NCBI GenBank assembly: GCA_030789695.1
Contig: CM061141.1
Location: 193,451,689 to 193,515,688, forward strand
From: Scilla litardierei
Taxonomy: Eukaryota; Streptophyta; Magnoliopsida; Asparagales; Asparagaceae
Direction: 5' to 3'
DNA length: 64,000 nucleotides
Of the stretch, positions 54,085 through 64,000 are shown piece by piece. Position 1 is the first letter of the stretch, and each line of letters opens with the position of its first letter. The notes under the pieces are model-generated. The model had not been told where the DNA came from, searched no databases, and saw only the letters and a list, made by a program, of their open reading frames with translations. A program made the translations under genes and the position numbers.

Positions 54085-55030
54085 TGACGTCCCCCGCGTT
54101 TGTGGCATGCAGATGTGTGCAATTGGCTATTGGGGGCGTGAGATTTAAATATTTATAACAGCAAGCGCACGGTATTGTAGTGTGGCTTGGGGGTCGAACT
54201 CAGGGAGGCGTGGTTGTGCTTGTGTCAGAAAGGACCGGATTCACCCCAGGGGTGAGCTAGCCCGAATCGGTAGATGGTTTTCACAGAAATAGAATGCAAG
54301 GGATAAACGATATAAAGGGAAACCCGGGACTTAGGTTTCCACCATATCGTGCGATTCTCGCTGATACGACCGGCAGATGGGATAACGATCGGAATTAGGG
54401 TCTAATGGTGAGAGGTTGCCTCTAAGAGTGATACCAGCGTCCCATGGGCCCGATATTCCGGTCGGTGCCCATGATGATACGCCGGACTACCAGGGTTCGG
54501 TCAGTGAGCATTCCCATGTCCATTAAAACTGACCGACTCCGGGAGCATTAAGCTCACAACGATAACTCTCAACATCTCATCCTGCCGCTCCTACGCGCTA
54601 GGATTCGATGTCTACGCTAAGGGCATGAGCTATGGATAGGGAGTCAACCGCCAAGTTTGTTCCCCCTTGGCCCAACGGTCAAAGGCGGTTTTTTTCCCGC
54701 CGATGACAATAAAACACCCCACGTAACCGATAGATTCCTAATCCCTATCGATTTCCTAATCCTATGGACGCATTAGGGAGAATCCACAAAGGGGTTTCCA
54801 CCAAAATCCCAGATTTGGGAACTACTCACACATATTTGCTAAAAATCAATCTAAATGACAATAGACAGTTAAAAACATAATCGGGCAATAGAAATAGGTA
54901 GTAGTAATGCAATTAAGATAATATCAAAGTTTAGTTAAGATCAGAACACTTACAAATAACAAAGAAATTACAGCCGTCACAAGAGAGAAAAACAGTAAAA
55001 AAATAACAACTTTTGTTTCTGGAAACCTAG

Positions 55031-55045
55031 GGTTTATATTTATAG
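55031..55045 (-). promoter_or_regulatory. TATA box of LTR D
   Basis: Minus strand CTATAAATATAAACC, just downstream of the array. Confidence 0.65.
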
Positions 55046-55051
55046 AAAACG

Positions 55052-55482
55052 ACATCACCCGATGACCTGCTTCGTTAATCGGCAGCGGTCTTCAGAACTT
55101 CACCCGGTCAGACGACACGATCGGTTGATGGAAGCTGCTCGTCGTTTGGATCTTGGCGTCGTCAGGTGAACCGATCGGTTGATAAATCAACAGATCGGTT
55201 GGAATCGTAGCCCAAAAGACAGTAACTTCGGATGTTTTGGCACGGTCTGCTGGCGGTCGGATGAGCTCTCCGGGTCATCTTTTCGAGGAAATGGCTACAG
55301 GTGAACCGATCGGGTGAAGATCACCCGATCGGTTGAGTTTCAGCTCCAATTTCCCGAGAAGTTCGTCGGGTTGAACCGGTCGGCGACCCGGTCGATTGAC
55401 ACTTTCGTTGCTTCAGCGGCTGACTGTGTCGTGCACGCGTGCATCACCCGATCGTTTGGCGTATCCAACCGATCGGGTGGGG
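55052..55482 (-). repeat. Palindrome array, AACCGATCGGTT type (LTR D)
   Basis: Same word as B. A pair starts at 55304 and 55323, 19 bp apart; several members have lost one half. Confidence 0.75.
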
Positions 55483-55725
55483 GCTGAAAGATGGAGATCT
55501 TTGTCGTTTGACACCCTGGATCACGTGTGACTCCTCCCGTTGCTCCGGGGACTTATGCTATTTTCGCTAAGTGTCCCCTATGCTGTCAAACTCCTGCAAA
55601 CATACAAAAACATGGAAAAGTGAAAGAAAACAAGAAAACACGAGAAAATGAGTACGAGACGGTGGGAAATAACGGAAAAACATAAAGAAGATGTGCGTGG
55701 ATGTATAAAATATACATACACGTCA

Positions 55726-57354
55726 AAATCCCCCAAGCTGAACCCTTCCTCGTCCTCGAGGAAGACGAGTGAGAGTAGAAGCTCGGAGGGAGAAAATAGA
55801 GAAAATGAGAGAAAAAAAAGAAAACTATAATTCCTAAATCGCCCGTCAGGGCCAACAAAGTCAAAAACGACACACCAAGCAAGCAAACGACAAATCGCCA
55901 CACTAAACCAAAGAAAACGAGTCCAGACAAGTGTCGTGGGCCCACGCCATGAAGCATGAGTGAGTGTGGTCATGTGCTAGCAGTCGGTGTCTCTATCTAC
56001 ATCGTGCAATGAGCTCCATATACACAAATCCAAAAAATGACCCAAATATTGATTCGGTTCAAAATAAGCGGTGAATATATAGCTCAAGCATGCATGAGAA
56101 GAGTACGAGAATAGAAACGTATCATGTGTCAGGGACTCCACAGCTAGGGACTCAGGCATCACCACACTATCGCCAAGGTAATAGCTAGAAATTCCATATT
56201 CCAAGTGTTTTCGAAAGCGATGGGGGTTGAGATGATGTGGAGTAGAACACTCGGTGCAAATTCTCGCCTTTCCTTTATTCTCGATAGGTAGGGAAATATT
56301 CACACACAATTTTTTTTGGGTTTTGGATATATGTATTTTTTTTGGATTTTTGGCTATACATATGTAATTTTTCTTTTCTCTTTTCTCTCTTTTTTTTGAA
56401 TTTTTTGATTTTGGGATATATACATGTGTACTCTCCCAAGTGGGAGAACGGTACACGACGAGTGGATTTGCACCAAGTAAAATAAAAAAGAAATCGGATT
56501 CTAAATACTTGGGCGAGGGAGATATTTCGCTAATCAGAGCATAGGCTAAATGGGTTATACTAGTCCTAACTGTGAAATCCCGACACATGCGAAATGAAGC
56601 ATACGATATATATATATATGCATGCATACAGAAGCAGATAGGAGAATCAAATACCGCATATTCAAATCGAAGCATGATAATCTAGGGGTCATTCCTGGAC
56701 ATGTATATAAAACATAATCAAAAAGTAGAAGCACACCAAACAACTAGGCACGACACACGACTCACATAAAAGCTAAGTGGACCCACGATGCATGAAATGC
56801 AAGAGGACTCGGCTTCCTAGGGTTAGTGAACGTGATTATCGAAGCCATGCTAGGTGTGTGTGATTTTTGTGGCAATTCATCATAGGGTTCATCTCTAGGA
56901 GAAAGAGATAAAAAGGGAAAGAATGAAAAAGAAAAACACGGAGAAAAACGACTCAAAAACGAAGAAAAAGACACAAATGACGCACGAAGTGCGACTCCCC
57001 CAAGCTGAAGCTTGCATTGCCCTCAATGCAATAAGAGTAAATACGGGAGGGCAATGAATATGGGGGGGACGCACCGACACAAAAAAACATGAAAAACAAG
57101 AAAAACAAGAAAACCACACAAACGAAATTGAAAATAAGAATAAAAATAAAGATCAGACCACACGACATATAAACAAAAAATAAAAGTAGAAAATCGCACG
57201 ACACAACATATATAACAAGCTCACAAAGAAAACGTCACATGACAGCACACAGAAAAATTGACTTCCCCCAAGCTAGACGTGACAAAGCTAGCGAAATGAT
57301 GTGATCATGAAAATGCAGAGATATGCAAGGGGGAGGTCAGAAAACAAAATGAAA
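55726..57354 (-). other. Polypurine tract and 3' untranslated region of element D
   Basis: GCTTGGGGGATTT on the minus strand directly before the LTR, preceded by the CCTCGAGGACGAGGAAG word shared with A and G. The rest is A-rich on the plus strand and matches the A and C 3' regions (AGCTTGGGGGA words near 57005 and 57268). Long minus-strand frames (56675-55977) are T-rich translation artefacts. Confidence 0.65.
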
Positions 57355-58080
57355 TCAAAAAGCAGGAGAGGAATCATCCTCGTCCTCCTCGTCGGAAGAA
57401 GTGGGGGATGCGGTGTGGGTGGGTGAGGTGACTGGTGTGCGGAGAAGTGGTGAAAGTGGTCGAGGTGATGGATCGGTGGGTGTGGAGGAAGTGTGGACGA
57501 TGGGTGGTGTGGAGGTGATGAAGGTGAGTGGGAGTGAAATGGCGACCAATGTGGTGGTGGGTGGTGGAGGTACGGGGGTAAGTGAGGATGAAGGGGGTGG
57601 GGGTAGGTGAGGATGGTGGGGGAAGTGATCGAGAACGCACCTGCAATTTCTTGCGGCGCACATATGGAGTGACGGAAGTGGAGGGTAGTGGAGCTGTGAG
57701 GGCGACAGTGGAGGGAATGGAAACGGTGGGAGTAGATGAGGTAGTGAGGATGGAAGTAGTGATAGGAGGGGATGGTCGCCTAGGGGGGTGATGGTGGAGG
57801 GGAATAATGTGATGCGGGAGCTGAAAATCGTCGAGGGGGTGAAGGTGGGGGTGAGGGGTGTGGTGTGGGAGGAGGTGGTCCGTGGACGTGAGTGAGAAGG
57901 CGGAGGATGGCGGCCACGTTCATCTCAAGTGCGAGGAAACGTGGGTGAGTGAAGATCGAAGGGTATGGGCCCGAGGGGTTGGAGGATGCAATGACAGCGA
58001 GAAGCGAAGCCAGCTCAGTCTCGAGAGCGAGACGAGCGGAAGTGGCTCGACGAAAGGAGTGTGGGATCCCATCATTAGAT
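57355..58080 (-). pseudogene. Accessory ORF C-terminal part, element D
   Basis: Minus strand from 58070: GIPHSFRRATSARLALETEL, ASLLAVIASSN, LEMNVAAILRLL, a helical region like the A and C tails, then a proline-rich stretch to TAG at about 57780. A shifted frame continues with threonine/proline-rich sequence and an acidic end (SSDEEDEDDSSPAF) at 57355. At least one frameshift. N-terminal part absent. Confidence 0.55.
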
Positions 58081-58322
58081 GATAGAGGATCGAAAGAGAG
58101 AAGAGACTTACGTTTGCGTACGCTACGCTATAATCTCTGAACTTCGCCCTCGGATTCGCCACAACAGTCGGTACTTTGTCAAGAGGATCAAAGCAACGTT
58201 TCACCATCTAAATCTCTATTTGGAAGAAGAACTTAATGGAAGGGAGAAGAGGAAAAATAAGTTGCCTTATGCAAACTTATGTCATGAATGACTAGTATTG
58301 AAAGCCTTAAGGGGGTAGTTAT
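58081..58322. other. Unassigned spacer between element D and Copia
   Basis: Short frames only; possibly more element D sequence. The Copia target duplication cannot be verified because the 5' LTR is missing. Confidence 0.3.
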
Positions 58323-58526
58323 TGTAGGAAATAACCACTTATAAGCTTATTAGCCGATATTAACACCATTCCTTATCCTCTTCCTTATGCACTTATCAAG
58401 TGCCTTTATGCACTTATAAAGTGACTTTTTCCACTTATCGAGTGGTCCTTTTCACACATGACATCTGAGGTCCATAGACCCTCATACATCCCCTCATGGG
58501 TGTATACATGTCATCCATATCCAACA
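58323..58526 (-). repeat. 3' LTR of the Copia element (204 bp)
   Basis: Minus strand starts TGTTGGATATGG at 58526 right after a purine-rich AAGTGTGAGTGGGAGA tract (58527-58542) and ends ATTTCCTACA at 58323, inverted TGT...ACA ends typical of Copia. Very short LTR. Confidence 0.75.
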
Positions 58527-59546
58527 TCTCCCACTCACACTTGGGGGGATTGTAAGGAAACATCGTTTCCTTTAGTTCTTCTGTTTATCATACTGAGAAA
58601 TAGACCGTGTGACCGTCATGCGCATAGAGTCCGCTGTTGTGCACTTGTTAGAGATACACAACACTCCTTGGGGTGCAAAGTTGAGTAGATCAACGCATGC
58701 TTTACCCTAGATTATTTCTTCACATTTCTTATACTTTATATTCAACAATTGAATCCCATCTGGATTACAATTGGCTAGCCAGCTTTGAATCTCTAAAGTC
58801 CAAAATGTGAATATGAAATTAATCTTCCTCTTCTTGCGATCCTTTCGATTTTGACTTGACTCGCTTTTCTAACATGCCCCGCCGGACCGAATTGACCATA
58901 GTCCATAAGCAACATGCTAAGACAGCGATCACCCAGTCAAATCTAAAAGAAACCAATTAGAGTCCATAAGGGTAAGAAGTTTAAGACCCATGTGGTCTTT
59001 GGGTCTCACATAATAGTAAACACAATTACTATTCTAACCCAATGGTCAAATGCATACGTAGTATGAATACGTATTACAACATCACTCCTTTCCCAGGGAG
59101 CGTATGTCTAAATGATGTTGTAAGGATGATGATCAGACACCACAATGTTTGACTTTGAGTCCCTTTTACTACTCATTAATTTCCTGGACCCACATCCCGC
59201 ATAAGACAGATAAGATTTCAAAAATCCTCTTAGATATTTTGTAAGCATCCATATGATGCAGATCTTTCATACGACCATTTTGTTTAAGTCATGACTCTAA
59301 ATCATCCGTCTGACGATTTTGACTTTAATCAGGTCTCATCTTTAACTTATCCGTCTGATAGAATAAAGGCGGTTGCTTATGTGAGAGAGCCAACCTCAAT
59401 CTGTCCGACGTACTAGAAAATATAGCTGAGATTTTAAAAGAAATGTACACAAACATTTTTAAGAAATTCATATGCAATGTCAAAAAGAACTTATTCTTTT
59501 ATTAAATTTGATCTTTCATAGACATGAGAATATACATTGATACAAC
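58527..59546 (-). other. Copia polypurine tract and 3' non-coding region
   Basis: About 1 kb between the pol stop and the LTR, no ORF. The polypurine tract sits at its end. Confidence 0.6.
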
Positions 59547-61420
59547 TCAGCTCCTACGCAATCCTTGAGATGATAAGTGTTTATAAAACACATTTCTGGG
59601 GATCGCCTTCGTAAGCGGATCCGCTATCATCTCATGTGTAGATATGTACCTAATGTCTACCTTCTTGTTCTTATCATAGTCTTTTGCAAATTTGTAGCGG
59701 ATATCAATGTGTTTGGTCTTACAATGGAATTTTGGATCTTTGACATAGGCTATAGATGCTTGACTGTCACTGTATATTGGTACAGCATCTGAGTCACTTG
59801 CATCAATTAGCCTGTCTAAGAACCTCCTAAGCCAAACAGCTTCTTGGACCGCCATGCTAAATGCCACAAATTCGGCTTCCATAGTTGAAAGTGCGAGGCA
59901 GGATTGCTTCTTGCTACTCCAGGATATTGCACCAGATCCGAGTAGAAAAACATATCCTGAGGTCGATCGTCGCTCATCGAGATCACCCGCCCAATCAGCA
60001 TCAGTGTAGCCTTCAAGCCTCAAGGCATCTCCTTGGTAGCATAAAGCATAGTCCGCAGTCCCTTTAAGATATCGCATTATCCTCTTAACCGCTTTCCAGT
60101 GTGCTTGCCCTGGATTGGATTGGTAACGACTTACCATTCCAACGGTAAAACAGATGTCTGGTCTTGTACACATCATAGCGTACATAAGACTACCAACTGC
60201 ACTGGAATATGGAACTTTTTCCATAATTTCCTTTTCTTTTTGGTTCTTTGGACACATTTTCAGACATAAATTATCGCATTTGCTTATAGGAGTAGCAATG
60301 GACTTACAGTCCTGCATATTAAAACGTTCAAGAACCTTCTTTATATAAGTCTCTTGTGAAAGAGAAAGAAGTTTCTTCGAACGATTCCTTGAAATCTTAA
60401 CTCCAAGGATATATGCGGCTTCTCCCATGTCTTTCATCTCAAAAACTGATGAAAGCCAAGCCTTGATATCCATCACAAAGCCCTTGTCATTTCCGGCTAT
60501 TAAAATGTCATCTACATATAGAGACATAATAACATACTTGCTTTTGATCCTCTTGATATATACACAGTTATCTTCATCAAGCATGGAAAAACCATTTGAT
60601 AAGAAAACTTCTTGAAATCGTATATACCATTGCCTCGAGGATTGTTTAAGACCATATATGGATTTAAGAAGTTTACAAACCTTATGATCGTTTCCTTCTT
60701 TTACAAACCCTGTTGGTTGTTCCATATAGATCTCCTCGTCCAATTCTCCATTGAGAAAGGCAGTCTTTACATCCATTTGATGTAATTAGAGGTCTAAGCA
60801 AGCTACCAAAGCCAGAATCAAGCGAATCGAGGTAAAACGAACAACATGTAAGAAGGTATCTTCGTAGTCTATCCCTTCCTGCTGCGTAAAACCTTTCGTG
60901 ACAAGGCAAGCTTTATATCTGTCTATAGAACCATCAGCCTTATGCTTGATCTTAAGAACCCATTTGTTCCTAATAGCTCTACGTCCTCTGGGTAAGTCAA
61001 CCAAGTCCCAGACTCGGTTAACTTTCATGGATTCTAATTCCTCCTTCATCGCATCCATCCATTTGTCTTTTGCAGGGCATGATACGACCTATTTGAAAGT
61101 AGCAGGCTCGTCATCTTCTGTAGTAGATTCATAAAGGTTTGTGGGAATTCATCCTCAAATCTCCGAGGAGCTAACCTTGTACGACTACTACGTCGTATTT
61201 GGATTCTTCAAGTCATTGTTGACTCGAATTTGGATCAATTTTAATATTACTCCCACTTGGAATGTGGTTAGAATTGCTCCCACTTGGATCATTATTCCAA
61301 TATGGAATAGGATTCGCATCATTCGTATCATCCATTGGTGAAGGTAGAAATGCATTTTCGTCTTCACCAAGAATTCTCCCACTCGAATGAGGTAATCATT
61401 CTTAATCATAAATCTCAAAC
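59547..61420 (-). pseudogene. Copia reverse transcriptase-RNase H, one nonsense codon in RT
   Basis: 61058-60786: RT start (VWDLVDLPRGRRAIRNKWVLKIK, RYKACLVTKGFTQQEGIDY) to ALVACLDL, then a TAG where related proteins have Glu, then in the same frame LHQ and MDVKTAFLNGELDEEIYMEQP onward (60776-59547, 409 residues, uninterrupted). YVDDILIAGND is the RT catalytic motif. RNase H has YTDADWAGD, STMEAEFVA, SDSQASIAY and TKHIDIRYKF, so all acidic residues are present, ending SSQGLRRS. 61100-61400 between integrase and RT has extra stops. Only the TAG and this linker prevent expression. Confidence 0.88.
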
Positions 61421-61659
61421 AGAGATAAGTCCTGACTTATCTCGCCCTGTCTTGGAAACTCATTTTCCAAGAAAGTAACATCCCTCGACTCAAATTCAAT
61501 TAGTCCTCCATTGTCTTCCTGACCAATGAAAACATAACCTTTGGAGTTTTCTGCGTATCGTATAAAGATACATTTCCTCCCCCTTGGCCCAAGTTTGCCA
61601 TGCTTATGGGAGGAAATATGACTCATAAATCGAGGAATTTGTAACAAGGAAATTTTCAT
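61402..61659 (-). pseudogene. Copia integrase C-terminal remnant
   Basis: Reads SHKHGKLGPRGRKCIFIRY, GYVFIGQEDNG, ESRDVTFLENEFP, the end of the Copia integrase. The HHCC zinc-binding domain and DDE catalytic core are absent: the preceding frame breaks off near the GAG-pre-integrase region and this piece starts almost at once. The deletion should be about 1 kb compared with full Copia elements. Confidence 0.8.
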
Positions 61660-62944
61660 TAAAATTTGAGGAATCGTACATCGTATTTAATACAGTGAAT
61701 CCTTTAAAAACATACCCAGAACCAATTAAAGAATTATTACAAGACAGATCCACATTACAATTATGAAAGAACCAACTATAACCAAAACCCATTAAGACGA
61801 CCACAGATATGATATTCCTTCGAATATCCGGAGCGAAGAGAACATCATGAAGTAAGATAGTGCGGCCGTTGTCCAAGATGAGCTTGCACGTCCCAACGCC
61901 TTTCACTTCAACACGTGTGTTGTTTCCTACATATATCCACTTCGTTTCTTGGGGTATCCGGTGATACTCCACGAAGGACCGTTTGTCCCTTGTTATGTGG
62001 TCGGTGGCACCTGAATCAATTATCCAAAAGGGATTAGATTCTACAAGAAATATTGAACTAGAAACACATATGTAACTAGTATTATTACAAGTTACCTTGT
62101 CACCTCCATCCACACATGAACGGGCAAAGTGACCTAACTTGTTGCACTTGAAGCACTTCATCTTCTTCAAGTCATTCTTCTTGTGACATTTCTTGTTCCC
62201 ACCCTTTTGTTTGGGTTTCTTGGTAGACACTGGTTGCTTTTTATGTTCATGAGCAAACTTCGAGCGATGTTTACGTTTCTTTCCCCCGTGTGAGGAACTA
62301 GCAACCATGTGCACTTCTGTACTTGGCTTGGCGGCCGCAAGCCGCTCTTCCTCTAACTCGAGGTGCTTAGAAAAGTCGCTGAAGTTCTTGATGCTCTCAT
62401 TATGAGTGAGATGCGTCTTCATATTGTCCCATTCGATTGGTAGGGAACGTATGATCGCTTGGATTTGTTGCTCATCAGTGAGCACATGACCTGCATCCTT
62501 TAACTCTGAAATAAGATTCGCCATGTGTCGTAGATGCATTCCCATGGAATGATGTGGACTTTTTTTGTACGAATCGAATTTTATAGTTAAAGAGCGAAGT
62601 TTGGTCACCGAGGTACCACCAAACTTCTCCTCTAGCTTGGACCATATGTCCATAGCTAGGTCATATTCTCGGAAGATTCGCATTATGTCGTCGGCCATAC
62701 TTGACAACAACGTAATGCGAGCAATTTTTTTCTTCCGAGACCAAGCATCGAAAGCTTCCTTGTCTCTTCTGTGTTGGGCCATAGTGCCTAACTCAGGTTC
62801 AATCATTTTGTTCATCAGAGTTTCGAGCACATCTTGCTCCTCTAGAACATATTGTATCTTCATGGACCACAGTTTGTAATTATCACCGTTGAGTTTTTCA
62901 CCTTTGTTCAACTCAGCGACGATGTTCTTAGCAGCGAAAGACAT
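61604..62944 (-). pseudogene. Copia gag-protease (open frame, truncated before integrase)
   Basis: Start chosen at MSFAAKN (62944), seven codons inside the longest frame, since Copia gag proteins of this kind begin so. Residues about 1-200 are UBN2-type gag (LNGDNYKLWSMKIQYVL, DIWSKLEEKFGG, LPIEWDNMKTHL). A lysine-rich linker and a zinc knuckle CFKCNKLGHFARSC (CX2CX4HX4C) follow, then the protease WIIDSGATDHIT and FAPDIRRNIISV. The frame closes after the pre-integrase region because of the integrase deletion. About 446 codons, otherwise intact. Confidence 0.88.
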
Positions 62945-62965
62945 TTTAGCTTTAAAATGCTGCAA

Positions 62966-63230
62966 AAGTCAAAAAAAAAATCGATCAAAAAACATTGCAT
63001 AATTTCTATACATTTTGAAAAGTTACTTTCGAAAAATATTGAAGATGTTGCTCTAGAATTGGAAAGGTCATTACGATTCCAATCACCATCTAGGACAACT
63101 TTCAATATTTCCCCATCACTTATCAAACAATAGTACTCTTATAGTACTTGCAGCGAAAAAACTATTTTGAACCCTTGTTGTACTTGCAAAATATTTGGCA
63201 AGACCTACAACCCCTGATAGGGTGACAGAG
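62966..63230 (-). other. Copia leader remnant
   Basis: AT-rich, no TGGTATCAGAGC-type PBS visible and no match to the 58323-58526 LTR, so the 5' LTR and PBS are lost or replaced by the GC-rich block. GACTTTTGCAG just before the gag start resembles a splice acceptor. Confidence 0.4.
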
Positions 63231-64000
63231 TCGAATAGTTTGACAAACGATGTGACGCAAGGCCGGCTGGCAATGGCACAATACCACAGGGCCGTGCACA
63301 AGGCTGCAGGGCACAAGGCCATTGCCGGGAGGTAGCGGCCTTCCCCGGCCATGGCCGGGAGGGCCATTGCCGGGAGGTAGCGGCCTTCCCCGGCCATGGC
63401 CGGGGTCGAGCCATGGCCGTGCCAAGGCCGGATTCCCCCCCGAAGAGAGAGTTGCCATTGCAGCATGGCCAAGGCCGAACACCCCCTGAGGGGAGTTTTC
63501 TGCAAGCCACCGCCGCTGGCCCCCGTAGGGATCCAGACCCTCCCCCCCCCCCCCCCCCCCCCCCGCCGGGGGCTTTGCCGCAGGCAACTACCGCCGGCCC
63601 CATAGGGGCCGGCCATGCAGGCTCCCCCTCCCCATATCTCCTGGGTCGAGGCCGGGGTCCGGCGGCCCTGGCTTGGCCAGGGCCGGCCTCTTCGGCCCTG
63701 GCCGAGGCCAGGGCGCCTCGGCCCTGGCCGAGGCTAGGGCCGTGCGTGAGGCTAGAGCGCCTCAGCCCTGGCAGAGGCCAGGGCCGGGCGTGGCCCTGAC
63801 CGAGGCCAGGGCCGGCCTCTTCGGCCCTGGCCTCTGCCAGGGCCGGGCATGGCCCTGGCCGAGGCCAGGGCGCCTCGGCCCTGGCCGGCCTCCTCGGCCC
63901 TGGCCTCTGCCAGGGCCGGGCATGGCCCTGGCTGGCCTCCACCCTTTGGAGTCCGGCCGAACACCCCTTAGGGTCTTGGTTGTCATTGGCCGAAGCCAAC
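63230..64000. repeat. GGCC-rich degenerate repeat with a poly-C run
   Basis: Built from GGCCCTGGCC, GAGGCCAGGG and CCATGGCCGGG words in both orientations. A direct repeat of about 42 bp starts near 63320 and 63362. A run of 23 C lies at 63542-63564. Frames across it are open in both strands only because of the high GC and lack of stop-like words. Continues past the window end. Nature unknown; could be an LTR or satellite. Confidence 0.6.

Larger units (their letters stand above)
54085..55725 (-). repeat. 3' LTR of element D
   Basis: Minus strand TGACGTG start after the polypurine tract, ACGTCA end. Aligns with LTR B. Contains the palindrome array 55052-55482, TATA box 55031-55045, hairpin 54498-54535 (CGGTCAGT / ACTGACCG) and the U5 block (54187-54206). 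Confidence 0.85.
54085..58080 (-). mobile_element. Element D: 3' half of an Athila-like element (minus)
   Basis: Minus strand: accessory ORF tail (58080-57355), 3' untranslated region (57354-55739), polypurine tract (55738-55726) and 3' LTR (55725-54085). It is of the same LTR family as element B. gag-pro, internal promoter and 5' LTR are gone; a Copia element begins about 240 bases beyond its broken edge. Possible TSD at the inner side is CTTTA (54080-54084), unpaired. Confidence 0.75.

Noticed and set aside
8400..55482. CRISPR array or bacterial operators as an explanation for the palindrome arrays
   Set aside because: Spacers are not uniform or unique in CRISPR fashion, and the context is plant retrotransposon promoters.
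55977..56675. 232-codon minus-strand frame in the D 3' region
   Set aside because: T-rich non-coding sequence collinear with the A and C 3' untranslated regions; no motif.
63205..63999. 264-codon open frame on the minus strand
   Set aside because: Composed of repeated Gly/Ala/Pro/Arg words from the GGCC repeat; open in several frames on both strands.

Overview
This window is eukaryotic and almost certainly from a flowering plant with a large, repeat-rich nuclear genome. It contains no bacterial genes, rRNA, tRNA or CRISPR. Apart from one broken exon pair of a host-type gene, it is a nest of transposable elements: Athila-like Ty3/gypsy elements, a second gypsy-type family with TGTAACG LTR ends (called T here), two Copia elements, hAT transposase fragments and one foldback MITE. 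Eudicot-type Athila and Copia proteins suggest a eudicot; I cannot name a species. The element names A-H and T1-T3 are mine.

Layout. 1-7509: T1, a T element without coding capacity, cut at the window edge and at its 3' end. 7510-15876: Athila-like element B (minus strand), with 5' LTR, PBS, broken gag-pro and the start of an accessory ORF, interrupted by a complete T solo LTR (T2, 8872-11290, target duplication AAAAG). 15877-17600: plus-strand 3' end of another Athila-like element (C). 17640-18389: a copy, about 99% identical, of the element B accessory-ORF segment. 18391-23464: T3 (minus). 23465-26386: 5' end of Athila-like element F (minus). 26580-26805: gypsy RNase H fragment. 26812-29595: LTR G, carrying a hAT transposase fragment. 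30955-31526 and 43303-43384: N-terminal hAT fragment, split by element A. 31527-43302: element A, a structurally complete insertion with TSD TCTAC and LTRs about 1% different. 43784-45560: LTR H with a MITE inside. About 45960-49860: old Copia. 50393-50860: exons 1-2 of a spastin-like AAA ATPase, as a pseudogene. 52240-54084: internal part of Athila-like element E. 54085-58080: 3' half of Athila-like element D. 58323-63250: Copia element lacking its integrase core and 5' LTR. 63230-64000: GGCC-rich repeat.

Shared design. Wherever both ends of the interval survive (A, B, E), the Athila-like elements run gag-protease, then a short hairpin, a palindrome array, a TATA box, a spliced-looking leader and an accessory ORF. 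The pol region (RT, RNase H, integrase) is missing in the same place each time. They would therefore need reverse transcriptase and integrase from elsewhere.

Most unusual signal. Every Athila-like LTR here, and every internal promoter preceding the accessory ORF, has an array of short palindromes just upstream of its TATA box. The palindrome differs by element (ACTCGGCCGAGT, AACCGATCGGTT, ACTCGGTCGAGT, ACACGACCGTGT), but within one element the LTR and internal arrays use the same word. Palindromes are paired at 19-22 bp centre to centre, two helical turns. The T2 LTR has its own version. Downstream of the TATA boxes the LTRs carry hairpins whose loops are constant while their stems change but stay complementary. 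Together these look like element-specific cis codes for transcription (or escape from silencing) and for RNA recognition. This is inference from sequence only.
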